The notes under the pieces were generated by a model. It made no database searches. It was not told the origin of the DNA and was given only the letters and a program-made list of their open reading frames with translations. The translations under genes and the position numbers were made by a program. From the NCBI GenBank assembly GCA_903835385.1, contig CAILMQ010000001.1, positions 1 through 48,341 on the forward strand: 48,341 bases of DNA, read 5' to 3'. Positions 1-7,471 of this stretch are shown here, in pieces (position 1 is the first letter of the stretch; the number at the start of each line of letters is the position of its first letter). This DNA is from an uncultured Microcaldota archaeon (GTDB taxonomy: Archaea; Micrarchaeota; Micrarchaeia; Anstonellales; Bilamarchaeaceae).

Positions 1-66
1 AGCGTGGTCAAAAGCCCTGAGATTTGACTGAACTCGAAACCCGAAACTGGAAACGAAGAAAAATAA
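1..66 (-). other. tRNA-Gln 3' flank with motifs shared with the tRNA-Asn flank
   Basis: Three short blocks (GAAACTGGAAAC at 43-54, CTGAGATTTGAC at 17-28, GGTCAA at 6-11) recur in the same order downstream of tRNA-Asn near 41349-41440. GGTCAA and TTTGAC can pair to form a hairpin. Function is unknown: a trailer-processing or termination signal, or a separate small RNA. Confidence 0.4.
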
Positions 67-191
67 TAGCCCCGACCGGATTCGAACCGATGTCAAGAGG
101 TTTCTCCTTTTTTTAGGAAAAGCCAGAGCCTCCTTTAAGGACCGAGGTTAAATGAAACCCAAGTTATCCTTGACCACTAGACGACGGGGCT
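67..191 (-). tRNA. tRNA-Gln (CUG) with two predicted introns
   Basis: The acceptor stem pairs 185-191 with 68-74 (7 bp, A1-U72). The T arm is 75-91 with a TTCGAAT loop, and the D arm carries the CTAGTGGTCAA loop. A canonical 73-nt tRNA results only if two segments are removed: about 134-164 (31 nt, just after base 26) and about 102-122 (21 nt, between 37 and 38). The anticodon stem is then GGAGG/CCTCT (129-133 with 96-100) and the loop reads C-T-CTG-G-A, anticodon at 124-126. A1-U72 and discriminator A (67) fit archaeal tRNA-Gln. No CCA is encoded. If only one intron were assumed, a TTC triplet could suggest tRNA-Glu, but the anticodon stem would then fail to pair. Confidence 0.8.
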
Positions 192-251
192 GTTCAGTAC
201 CCTATCGTTTCAGGAGAAGGGAATAAAAATTTACCGTGCCAACTGCCATCC

Positions 252-539
252 ATGGAAATCCGACATCTGGTGAGGCCGCCGCACAGCAAATCCCTAAAGA
301 GCGCGCGCGTCACGCTCGCCCCGGGAGAGGAAGTCGGCGAGCACGTCACAGAGAAACGCGAAGAAGTAGTCATTGTTCTGAAAGGCAAAGCGTCGCTCGC
401 AATGGACGGCGAAACAGTCGCGCTCTCGCAGGGCGAGTCGTATTTCATTCCCGAAGGCGTGAAGCACAACATAAAAAACGAATCAAAGGACACGCTCGAA
501 TACGTCTACGTGGTCACCTTACTCGCGCCACGTACGTGA
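252..539 (+). CDS. small single-domain cupin protein
   Basis: A 95-residue protein consisting of one cupin barrel. Cupin motif 1 runs from Pro24-Gly25 through Glu30-His31 to Gly45, with one of the two usual metal histidines visible. Motif 2 is G-E-S-Y-F-I-P-E-G-V-K-H (61-72), with His72 as the second candidate ligand. Such proteins bind a metal or small ligand in the cytoplasm; the substrate cannot be read from sequence. The 3' end overlaps the 3' end of the convergent methyltransferase gene by about 26 bp. The start used is the ATG giving a complete barrel; another ORF in this stretch, in a different frame, has the composition of a shadow. Confidence 0.75.
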   Translation: MEIRHLVRPPHSKSLKSARVTLAPGEEVGEHVTEKREEVVIVLKGKASLAMDGETVALSQGESYFIPEGVKHNIKNESKDTLEYVYVVTLLAPRT

Positions 540-1287
540 AAAACTCGACATTGTCCGGGCTGAAGCGCTCCTGGTAATCGCCGAACGTCCTGACATTTTC
601 AAATCCCGCCTCGCGCAGGAGGCCGTGAAGCTCGCCCCTTTTGAACGGGTACATCCTGAGCAGCGCCCTGTCCCCGCTTTGCAGGTGTTCATACTCCATT
701 ATGACCTGGGTTTCGTCCGCATGCACCACCCTGCATGCCACTTTGTCAATCCCGCAATAAACATACTCGCCGCTCTGGCTGAATCTTCCCTCAAGTATCC
801 TGGGATAGTTGCGCTCGTCAATCACAAGCGCCCCTTTGGGGCTGAGAAGCGATGCGAAGTTCCGGAGCGCCCTGAGCCGCCCCTCCTGCTCGAAAATCAG
901 CGTCAGGGAATTTCCCAGGCAGGTGACCATGTCGAACATGCCCTGCAGATGCGACGGAATGCTCCTCCAATCATGTGAAAGCGCCCGTATCCTGATATCC
1001 CTTTTCCTGGCCTCTGAAATCGCAACGTCAAGCATGTCCGGGTCTATCTCATTCGGAACCACGCTGGCGCCACTTTTGAGCCTGAGCCCTATGGTCGTGG
1101 CCCCGCAGCCGAGGCAGGCGTCAAAAACAAGCGGTTTCTGGTTAGGGGCATTAGCCATTATGAACGGAACTTCTTTGCCCATCCTTTTCTCCATTTTCAC
1201 GAAATCAGGCCACATCCTTGCCATCCTTTTGGATTCGGCCGGGTCGTATCCGGGCAAAGTGCTGCCTCTCCTTGTTTGTTTCTGCAT
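514..1287 (-). CDS. class I SAM-dependent methyltransferase
   Basis: 257 residues. The SAM-binding motif I, F-D-A-C-L-G-C-G-A-T, lies near residues 55-64 and is followed by the acidic end of strand 2 (N-E-I-D). The later V-T-C-L-G-N-S-L region is motif IV-like and precedes a substrate-side half. This resembles small-molecule or glycine/sarcosine-type methyltransferases, but the acceptor is unknown. The first 45 residues are basic with no recognised domain. A TATA-like run (ttatttaaaa, around 1307-1316) lies about 25 nt upstream, so the transcript may be nearly leaderless. Confidence 0.75.
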   Translation of the reverse strand: MQKQTRRGSTLPGYDPAESKRMARMWPDFVKMEKRMGKEVPFIMANAPNQKPLVFDACLGCGATTIGLRLKSGASVVPNEIDPDMLDVAISEARKRDIRIRALSHDWRSIPSHLQGMFDMVTCLGNSLTLIFEQEGRLRALRNFASLLSPKGALVIDERNYPRILEGRFSQSGEYVYCGIDKVACRVVHADETQVIMEYEHLQSGDRALLRMYPFKRGELHGLLREAGFENVRTFGDYQERFSPDNVEFFTYVARVR

Positions 1288-1391
1288 ATCCTGTTATTTG
1301 TGGCAGATTATTTAAAAAAGTTGTGTTTGCATCTGCCCGTGGAAATGCACCCCACGCACGCTTTTAAACGCGGTCCTGCCAATCCCGTCCT

Positions 1392-2183
1392 ATGCTCGGC
1401 CATCTCATATCCTTCAGGTCAAACCCCGAACGCATCCTGTTCTGGAAAAAGGACGAGCTTTGCGAGTTTCCGCTCCTGGGGAAATGCCTGAACATCAGGT
1501 TTTCGGATTCCATATTGTGCACCGGATACCAGGATTTGGACAATCATTTCCGCTGCCCCCATGGCATCAGGGGCAGGAAGCAGTGCGCCCACTGCAGGAA
1601 CAGGGACATCTTAAAGGTCTACACCCGCCTGGATTTCGAGGGCTACGAGGCGATGCGGGAGGAATACGTGCACCAGGACTTCAGCGTCTACCTGGCGCAG
1701 TTCGGCGATTCGCTCATCAAGTGCGGAGTCACGCGGAGCGAGCGGGTGGAGGAGCGGACGCACGAGCAGGGCGCGGATTTCTGGATTGAGCTATTGCGGT
1801 TCCACAACGGCGAGGAGGCATACGGGGCGGAAACCGCGCTGCAGCAGAGATTCGGCCTGAAAAATTTCGTGCGCAACAGCACAAAGCTGGAGCTTCTGGG
1901 AAAGAAAAAAACAAAAGCCGCCCTCGAAGCGAAAATAAAGGAGATAAAAAACGAACTCGAACCGAACGCGCGCGCGTTCGCGGACATCGAGGCTTTTTTT
2001 TGTCATGAATCGGAAATAAGGGAAAACGCCTATCCGGTCCCGCAATCCTTCGGGGTCTCCTATTCCATTGACGGGACAATCACGGGCTCCAAGGCGCAGA
2101 TGCTTTTCTATGAAAAGGAAGGAAAACATTTCGTTGTGCCCATGAATGAATCAGTGGGCAGGGTTTTTCTGCTGAAGGAATGA
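1392..2183 (+). CDS. DUF2797 family protein
   Basis: 263 residues. A Cys/His cluster, R-C-P-H-G-I-R-G-R-K-Q-C-A-H-C (about 54-68), looks like a metal site. It is followed by a segment typical of DUF2797 (K-C-G-V-T-R ... E-Q-G-A-D-F, about 113-135), a family of unknown function that I recall as distantly related to GIY-YIG nuclease folds. A TATA-like tttttaaac element near 1361-1369 lies about 27 nt before the ATG, suggesting a leaderless message. The last nine codons and the start of the stop codon are duplicated 1.26 kb downstream on the far side of the toxin-antitoxin pair (see the repeat entries). Confidence 0.7.
   Translation: MLGHLISFRSNPERILFWKKDELCEFPLLGKCLNIRFSDSILCTGYQDLDNHFRCPHGIRGRKQCAHCRNRDILKVYTRLDFEGYEAMREEYVHQDFSVYLAQFGDSLIKCGVTRSERVEERTHEQGADFWIELLRFHNGEEAYGAETALQQRFGLKNFVRNSTKLELLGKKKTKAALEAKIKEIKNELEPNARAFADIEAFFCHESEIRENAYPVPQSFGVSYSIDGTITGSKAQMLFYEKEGKHFVVPMNESVGRVFLLKE
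2156..2181 (+). repeat. 26-bp direct repeat, copy 1
   Basis: A perfect match to 3417-3442. It covers the last codons of the DUF2797 gene (G-R-V-F-L-L-K-E, then the stop). Together with copy 2 it brackets the HEPN-MNT pair and little else, as a recombination or target-site duplication would. Flanking bases on either side do not match. Confidence 0.85.
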
Positions 2184-2196
2184 ACAACATATGTAC

Positions 2197-2225
2197 TATA
2201 GCAACTATATGGTCCTTATAGCAAC
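2197..2225 (+). promoter_or_regulatory. candidate operator of the HEPN-MNT operon
   Basis: TATAGCAAC occurs twice, at 2197-2205 and 2217-2225, 20 bp apart (two helical turns). It is followed by an A-rich TATA-like stretch (2227-2236) and the ATG at 2258. The first gene has an N-terminal winged helix, so autoregulation at this site is plausible but inferred. Confidence 0.4.
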
Positions 2226-2257
2226 AATTAAAAAACCGTAGCTGGAAAAGTGGAACT

Positions 2258-2884
2258 ATGGACATGGACAAGGAATCCATCTTCTCAACGAACTGGAGGA
2301 TGTTCTATTGCCTTACACCCTTCCAGCGCGACCCGTGCGGGGAGAAATACGGCCTGGAGGTGGAAAGAGAAATCAAAAATGCGGGCTTTGGGATCTCCCA
2401 TGAGACGGTGTTCGCCTATCTCAACCATTACTCCCGGGCCGGGATGCTGAAAAAGGTGAGGCGGGGCAGGCAGGTGTTCTTCTCCCTTATTCCAGAGAAC
2501 GCTCTTCCGGTCATGTCCCTGCTCGAGCAGGACAGGACGAATATTTTCCTGCGCAAAAGCAAAATGGCGATGCTCATATCAGAGTTATCCGGGCTTCTCG
2601 CGCATTGCGGCTTCGCGCTTCTTTTCGGCTCTGCCGCAAGAGGCCACGAGCGTAAATCCAGCGATGTTGATTTACTGGTTGTGGATGGGGCGCTTGACCC
2701 GGATGCGATAGAAAAGAAGGAAGCCGCATATGGGGTAAAGATAAGCGTTCATCGGATTTCAGGAAAAGAACTGGAAGTCCAATGGCACAAAGAACCGGTA
2801 TACAATGGAATATGGAGGGACCGCGTAGTTATAAGCAATTTCCACAGGTTCTGGGAGTTTGCGCTTGCGAGGGGAAAGCCATGA
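2258..2884 (+). CDS. winged-helix MNT-type nucleotidyltransferase (antitoxin)
   Basis: 208 residues. Residues 1-80 look like a winged-helix DNA-binding domain (S-H-E-T-V-F-A-Y-L recognition region, basic wing K-K-V-R-R-G-R). Residues 115-190 form a minimal nucleotidyltransferase with the G-S-x10-D-x-D signature (Gly124, Ser125, Asp136, Asp138). In MNT/HEPN toxin-antitoxin systems the MNT protein neutralises the HEPN RNase, in some cases by AMPylating it. The stop overlaps the start of the HEPN gene in an ATGA, so translation is coupled. The DNA-binding fusion suggests it also represses its own promoter (inference). Confidence 0.85.
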   Translation: MDMDKESIFSTNWRMFYCLTPFQRDPCGEKYGLEVEREIKNAGFGISHETVFAYLNHYSRAGMLKKVRRGRQVFFSLIPENALPVMSLLEQDRTNIFLRKSKMAMLISELSGLLAHCGFALLFGSAARGHERKSSDVDLLVVDGALDPDAIEKKEAAYGVKISVHRISGKELEVQWHKEPVYNGIWRDRVVISNFHRFWEFALARGKP

Positions 2885-3393
2885 ACCAGCTTGAAAGGTG
2901 TTTTGAGGGCACGCCGGACGTGCCGCCAAAGCTCATCGAGTGCGGCGTGGGCGTGGACGCCGCAAAAAGGCATCTGGAAAAGGCGGAGTGGAACCTCCAC
3001 GCTGCCCGGAAGATGGAGGAAGGCAAATTCTTCGACTGGCAGATTGTCTGTTCATATTATTCCATGTACCACGCGACCATGGCCGCTCTATTTCTCATCG
3101 GGCTGGAAGCCAGGTCTCACGAATGCGCCATATCAGCTTTCGAGGTGTTCTACATAGACAAGAAAGTGCCCAGGGAATATGCGGCTTACCTGAAAAATGC
3201 GAAGCAGCTCGGCAAGGTTTATGCCGACACCCTGTCCAATGCGAAAACCGAGCGGATAAAGGCATCCTATGGCCTGGGCGAGATAACCTCTGCCGAGGCG
3301 GCGCGCGTGATGTCCAATGCACAGCAATTCCTGATGGAAGTGAAGAAGCTCGTTTATTCCGCTTCTGGCAGCGAATACATGAAGATGAAATGA
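2881..3393 (+). CDS. HEPN-domain protein (probable toxin)
   Basis: 170 residues, all-helical HEPN fold. The S-Y-Y-S-M-Y-H-A-T-M helix lies near 58-67, followed by a conserved R-S-H near 78-80 and a C-terminal E-R-I-K-A-S-Y-G ... A-A-R-V-M helix. HEPN proteins paired with MNT proteins are usually RNases; a clean R-x4-6-H motif is not obvious here, so catalysis is uncertain. The ATG at 2881 overlaps the MNT stop; in-frame codons upstream belong to the MNT gene in another frame. The gene ends 23 bp before the second 26-bp repeat. Confidence 0.8.
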   Translation: MNQLERCFEGTPDVPPKLIECGVGVDAAKRHLEKAEWNLHAARKMEEGKFFDWQIVCSYYSMYHATMAALFLIGLEARSHECAISAFEVFYIDKKVPREYAAYLKNAKQLGKVYADTLSNAKTERIKASYGLGEITSAEAARVMSNAQQFLMEVKKLVYSASGSEYMKMK

Positions 3394-3416
3394 GCGGCCA
3401 CTGGCTCCAGGGCTGC

Positions 3417-3442
3417 GGGCAGGGTTTTTCTGCTGAAGGAAT
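3417..3442 (+). repeat. 26-bp direct repeat, copy 2
   Basis: Identical to 2156-2181. Read in the same frame it also encodes G-R-V-F-L-L-K-E and then a stop (TAG rather than TGA). It looks like the displaced or duplicated 3' tail of the DUF2797 gene left on the far side of an inserted toxin-antitoxin module. Confidence 0.85.
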
Positions 3443-3451
3443 AGCGGCAGC

Positions 3452-3910
3452 TCAGCTGAACAGCGCCTTTATTGAGGAGCCTATGAGCTGGCTCGCGACC
3501 AGCACCAACCCCGTCACAATCAGATGTTCGGCCACCACGCGGTTCGTATCCATGCCGTAGGATTTCGCGATTAGGTAGCTCAGCACCGCTATGACGGCCA
3601 GGCCGAAGACCACGGATACGGCAATCGCATAATCCAAGGGAAGGGCTACCACAAAAGCTATCATGAGGAGCGAGATGCCCAGCCGCGTCAGGTAGTTGGA
3701 GATTGTGCTGAGCCTCGTGTGGCTTTTGGATTTGGATTCCGCGTAGATGTGCATGCCCAGCGAGTCCGCGATATTGTCGGCAAACGCGATGACCAGCAGC
3801 GCGCCGAGTATCCCGAGCTTGGGAACCTCGAGCTGGTTCAGCCCGATGAGCAAAGCCAGGCTGCTGGTGACAGCGGAAGTCGCGCCGAAGCTGAACCTGC
3901 TCAAATCCAT
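3452..3910 (-). CDS. VIT1/CCC1-like small membrane protein
   Basis: 152 residues with about four hydrophobic helices. The N-terminal F-G-A-T-S-A-V-T-S-S-L-A-L-L-I-G-L and the following A-D-N-I-A-D-S-L-G-M-H-I-Y-A-E-S resemble the first helices of the VIT1/CCC1 iron/manganese transporter family, in a short form. The ATG at 3910 is chosen because residues encoded upstream in the same frame are neither hydrophobic nor family-like and overlap the next gene. It stands alone; transport function is inferred from family resemblance only. Confidence 0.65.
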   Translation of the reverse strand: MDLSRFSFGATSAVTSSLALLIGLNQLEVPKLGILGALLVIAFADNIADSLGMHIYAESKSKSHTRLSTISNYLTRLGISLLMIAFVVALPLDYAIAVSVVFGLAVIAVLSYLIAKSYGMDTNRVVAEHLIVTGLVLVASQLIGSSIKALFS

Positions 3911-3962
3911 GGATAAATCACAGGTATAAGGTATTAGATACTTATGTTTGCTGCCCGATAGA

Positions 3963-4679
3963 CTATCCTTCCAAAGGCGGGGCGCTGGTCCAGAATTCAT
4001 TGGCAACGTCGGTTCCTGGAACATGGCAGGCGCCACCGATGGAAAGCATGTCTCCCCTGAGCCCGAAAAGAAATAATTGCACCGGGTGGGATTTGCAAAC
4101 CAACTTTGGCACGTCCGCATGGTCGGATTCGCGATCCAGCACGTCCAAAGTATGCTCCCATGTCTCTGCCAAATCCCGCTGCACGGTAACAAAATGTTTT
4201 TGATCGATGAGGCCTGCTTCTCTAAGTGTCCCGGCCAGTTCGCTGCTTTTGCCATGCCTGATTAAATATTCGGCAACGCGGGCGATCTGCGCGCATACGG
4301 TATCCATGTGCGGGTCTACATACCCCAGGTCAAAAACCTGTTTTTCGGTTAAAACATGGCCGAGCTGGAAATTGGTGCCCGGGAAATAGTGCGTTTTTAT
4401 GTGCGGGCGGCTCGTTTCTGTTCCTCCAATGAACGCAAGTGCATTGTCACGGGCGAATTCGAAAGCTGCACTGGCAAGAGGACGTTTCGGAAAGCGCTTT
4501 TCGAACTCCGCAGAAGCCGCCCGGCTCATAAGCACGAGATCCACTGTTGTTTTTTCCGTTGCCATGACGGTTTTCAGGCCGCAAACTATGAGACGCCGGG
4601 GCGCGAAAATTTTTTTCGGGTCGGGATTTCTCGCGGATGATTCTATTAATCGCAATACTTCCGAGGCCATCAAAAGCAC
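3963..4679 (-). CDS. hypothetical protein
   Basis: 238 residues, soluble, mixed composition, no signal peptide or membrane helix. I recognise no family. Several His/Cys/Asp residues in the second half (H-I-K-T-H, D-P-H-M-D-T-V-C, G-G-A-C-H) could bind metal, but no known motif is matched. The start may be four codons later (M-A-S-E-V-L). It lies on the same strand as the VIT-like gene, 52 bp upstream of it. Confidence 0.55.
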   Translation of the reverse strand: MLLMASEVLRLIESSARNPDPKKIFAPRRLIVCGLKTVMATEKTTVDLVLMSRAASAEFEKRFPKRPLASAAFEFARDNALAFIGGTETSRPHIKTHYFPGTNFQLGHVLTEKQVFDLGYVDPHMDTVCAQIARVAEYLIRHGKSSELAGTLREAGLIDQKHFVTVQRDLAETWEHTLDVLDRESDHADVPKLVCKSHPVQLFLFGLRGDMLSIGGACHVPGTDVANEFWTSAPPLEG

Positions 4680-4759
4680 CGAATTTATAACGTAGTGAAA
4701 ATATTAAAATATGCCGATTCTTGCCATCTTGGGCGACTTTTACGATAATAAGGGGTTTC

Positions 4760-5311
4760 TTACCAGTCCGCCTTCTCCAGCCTTCCCAAAAGCTCCAGGT
4801 TCTTCTTCATCATCCTGTTTGCCATGTCCAGTATGCCGTTCCACTCGCCTTCCATGAACTCCACTGGGAACGATATGTAGCTGCTGCCTGACACTTCAAT
4901 CGCCACGCGGCTCTTTCCAATGGCCTGGATTCCCCCGCGCCGCACGCCGTTGGACCGCATTTTCTTCACGAACGAGTCCGCAACCCCCACGTCTTTGGCA
5001 GCCACGTGCAGTATGAACGGCTCGCATTTGAACCAGAGCGGCAGCTTCCCCGCATAGGAGCTCAGCTTCATCTCGAAATCCTCATGTCCCACCTGGCCGT
5101 GCCATTTCGCGTAGTGTGAAGACTCTTTCTTGCCCCGCTCAATGTCGTAAACCAGCAAATCTATCCTTCCGGAACAGGAAGAAAGCGTCACGAGGTCAGG
5201 ATTGGCGTTCAACCTGTCCAGCAGCCCGATTGCCGGCTTGTCCACCTTGCCTTCGCCCAGCGCTTTTTTATAGGACGCGAGCCGGCTCCCCCTATAGCTT
5301 GTCCACGACAT
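4760..5311 (-). CDS. taw3: tRNA wybutosine-synthesis methyltransferase Taw3 (TYW3)
   Basis: 183 residues. The TYW3 signature D-L-V-T-L-S-S-C-S-G-R-I-D-L-L is near residues 34-48, followed by K-W-H-G and the central beta-rich segment. Taw3 methylates the tricyclic wyosine intermediate at position 37 of tRNA-Phe using SAM. The ATG at 5311 is used: it lies 20 nt inside the end of guaAa on the same strand, so the two are probably co-transcribed and translationally coupled. The frame stays open further upstream but there only shadows guaAa. Confidence 0.85.
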   Translation of the reverse strand: MSWTSYRGSRLASYKKALGEGKVDKPAIGLLDRLNANPDLVTLSSCSGRIDLLVYDIERGKKESSHYAKWHGQVGHEDFEMKLSSYAGKLPLWFKCEPFILHVAAKDVGVADSFVKKMRSNGVRRGGIQAIGKSRVAIEVSGSSYISFPVEFMEGEWNGILDMANRMMKKNLELLGRLEKADW

Positions 5312-5891
5312 GGTGCTCCCCCAGGAAATTCCCCAGAATCCGCTCGCCGTTCTCCGTGTGCCAGACCTCGGGATGGAACTGCACCCCGAAAATCTCCTTT
5401 TCATTGTGGCGCATCGCTTCCACGGGGCAGGTGTCCGAGTGCGCCAGCGTCCTGAAACCGGCCGGCGCATCCTTTACCTCGTCGAAATGGGAGACCCATG
5501 CATTGAAATTTTTAGGCACGTCCATGAACAGCGTGTTCCTTTCGTCAACGCATATCTCCGATATGCCGTATTCGGCATTCACGCCTTTGGCCACCTTCGC
5601 GCCTGCCAGATGGCCGATGAGCTGGTGGCCGTAGCAGATGCCCAGCAGTGGATTGTCCAGTTCGCCGGAGAGCGCCTTTTTCACGATTACCTCGCTCAGG
5701 CCGTTGTTGCCCGCATACACCGAGCCCGGCCCTCCGCTCAGGATGATTTTTTCTATCTTCTTCAGGTTCGGGGCCACCGAGCGCTCGTAGGACGAGGAGT
5801 TGTTCACAATCTGCGATTCGTGGCCCATGTCGCGGCAGTTGCGCATTATGAGGTGTGTGTACTGGGAGCCGTTGTCTATGATTAGTATCAT
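5292..5891 (-). CDS. guaAA: GMP synthase, glutamine amidotransferase subunit
   Basis: 199 residues, a complete class I glutamine amidotransferase. The nucleophile elbow G-I-C-Y-G-H-Q has Cys86; the catalytic His173 and Glu175 are in F-H-P-E-V. The N-terminal I-D-N-G-S-Q-Y-T-H marks the GMP-synthase type. In many archaea this is a separate subunit supplying ammonia to the ATP pyrophosphatase subunit GuaAB, which is not in this window. The ATG at 5891 lies about 26 nt from a TATA-like element near 5914-5922, so the message looks leaderless. Confidence 0.92.
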   Translation of the reverse strand: MILIIDNGSQYTHLIMRNCRDMGHESQIVNNSSSYERSVAPNLKKIEKIILSGGPGSVYAGNNGLSEVIVKKALSGELDNPLLGICYGHQLIGHLAGAKVAKGVNAEYGISEICVDERNTLFMDVPKNFNAWVSHFDEVKDAPAGFRTLAHSDTCPVEAMRHNEKEIFGVQFHPEVWHTENGERILGNFLGEHHVVDKL

Positions 5892-5911
5892 GATTCAATA
5901 TCCGTCTCAAA

Positions 5912-5924
5912 ACGTTTATATCCC
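5912..5924. promoter_or_regulatory. shared divergent TATA element
   Basis: The run acgtttatatccc lies about 26 nt from the guaAA ATG on the minus strand and about 27 nt from the ATG at 5946 on the plus strand. One near-symmetric TATA box could therefore serve both divergent leaderless genes. Confidence 0.5.
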
Positions 5925-5945
5925 ATTCCATGCAATTATTTGCCG

Positions 5946-6236
5946 ATGATGACAATGGGTGCATTTGAGACGGACACGGTGGAGCTTGAGGCAGAGACGC
6001 AGCAGAAGGTCAGCAGCGCGATTTCAGCCATTGAAGTCGCCCTGTCAGAATACGACGCCGCAGGGAAAAAGCCGCAAAAATTGGAAAAACGCGTACTTTT
6101 TCTCAGGGCGACGCATGCGATGCTTACGGAATGGGAAAAGGAATCCCTTTCCGGGAAAAAGGACGTCCGTTCCCGCCTTGTCCGGCTTAGCGCGTTTTCC
6201 ACTTTATGCCAGAGGCTTTCATCGAACCGGAGTTGA
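5946..6236 (+). CDS. small hypothetical helical protein
   Basis: 96 residues from the ATG at 5946 (in-frame ATGs also at 5940 and 5949; 5946 fits TATA spacing best). It is mostly charged and predicted helical (E-L-E-A-E-T-Q-Q-K-V, L-E-K-R-V-L-F-L-R-A), without membrane segments or recognised motifs. It ends 4 nt before the next gene, so the two form an operon. Confidence 0.5.
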   Translation: MMTMGAFETDTVELEAETQQKVSSAISAIEVALSEYDAAGKKPQKLEKRVLFLRATHAMLTEWEKESLSGKKDVRSRLVRLSAFSTLCQRLSSNRS

Positions 6237-6240
6237 TCTG

Positions 6241-7374
6241 ATGGCCCAGGCCGAGGTTGAAAAAAGGGTCGAGGAAGGGGACAAGGCTGCGAAATCACTG
6301 TTCAGGCACGGCACTCATGTCGGAATGCACGTGGCGCATTCCAAGGTCACTACGGACCCCGCCGTTTCTTCAGAACGCGCGGCACAAAAATTGCGCGAGC
6401 TCGCCAGCCACAGGAAAAGGGTGGACGCGCATCTTAATCGGAAGGAAGCCAGGCAGATAATCCCGGAAGACGGCGTGCTGCCCATGGATTTTACTGCCCG
6501 CACGCCGCACCGGCAGGGCCGCAAAGCGTTCGACCCCCATGAGGACGGCGTGCTCGCGCCGTCAGAAATATCAAGCAAGGACCTCAGGGAGATAGACAGG
6601 CAATTGCGGAAGCAATATGGCGATTACAAGTCGCCAATCTCGGTTTTGAGGAAGCGATATTCCGACGAGGCGCTCGGGCACAGGGAAGGGGAAGCCGCCA
6701 AACCCAGGGAGGAAAAACCCCCCAGGAAAGAGTTGGCTGCGGAGGATTATTCCGCAATAGCCAGAATGCTCAGGCAACCCCCCACCATGGAGGAAATGTC
6801 GGCCGCTCTTGTCGAATTCTCCAAAACAATCAAAAAAAGCCCGGACGGGCTGGTCCAGGGGGTCAATGACTGGATAGGAACCTGCTTTACCAGCGGCTTC
6901 TCAACACCCGGAGGAGTCTCGCTTTACATCACTCCGGAGCTTTCGGCGCAATTACAGGACCCCAAAGCCAGGGAACAGGTCATCTCAAGCCTGAAGCGCG
7001 ACTACCCGGGCTTCAGGTTCTCCGTGCGCGTCATCCAGCCTGTTGAATCAGGGCTTCCGGTCCCGTCGGCGCAGATTTCAATAGAACGCGAACAGTCCAA
7101 TCTCAAGGCCTGGGCCACGGCCTGCAATTCACCCGCGGATGTCATTTCCCAAAGCAGGGCGAATGCGGATCTGGCCAGCGTAACCGGCACTGCCCGTGAG
7201 ACGGCATCCAGCATCAACCTGTCCCCGGGCCTGAACCGCTATCTGCAGGTTCCGGCGAACATGGAAAAATTGCAACGGGACCTGGCCCAAAACAATCCCG
7301 GCTATCTTGTGCATGCGGAACTGGACAAGGAAACGTCCCAGGTAAAACTCGGCATGGTTCCCTACCGGGTCTGA
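6241..7374 (+). CDS. hypothetical protein, operon partner
   Basis: 377 residues from the ATG at 6241. The first 180 residues are highly charged and probably largely disordered or helical, including a proline/lysine/glutamate stretch near 150-165. The C-terminal half, from about 180, looks globular with two similar-looking parts: L-Y-I-T-P-E-L-S-A-Q-L-Q near 227 and L-S-P-G-L-N-R-Y-L-Q near 324, each followed by a segment of the type P-G-(F/Y)-x-(F/V). This suggests an internal duplication. No family recognised, and no signal peptide. Confidence 0.55.
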   Translation: MAQAEVEKRVEEGDKAAKSLFRHGTHVGMHVAHSKVTTDPAVSSERAAQKLRELASHRKRVDAHLNRKEARQIIPEDGVLPMDFTARTPHRQGRKAFDPHEDGVLAPSEISSKDLREIDRQLRKQYGDYKSPISVLRKRYSDEALGHREGEAAKPREEKPPRKELAAEDYSAIARMLRQPPTMEEMSAALVEFSKTIKKSPDGLVQGVNDWIGTCFTSGFSTPGGVSLYITPELSAQLQDPKAREQVISSLKRDYPGFRFSVRVIQPVESGLPVPSAQISIEREQSNLKAWATACNSPADVISQSRANADLASVTGTARETASSINLSPGLNRYLQVPANMEKLQRDLAQNNPGYLVHAELDKETSQVKLGMVPYRV

Positions 7375-7471
7375 TGCCCTGCAAAACAGGGCCTGCCATC
7401 CGTGCGGGCGAAACAAGTGCCGGATGCCGCGCGCTGCGTGCAGGGAAGAGCGGTTCATGGCGCCAAAACGC

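Noticed and set aside
3452-4255. Longer VIT-like protein starting at 4255
   Set aside because: The extra N-terminal residues lie in the shadow of the gene at 3963-4679 and have no family similarity; the family match begins at the ATG at 3910.
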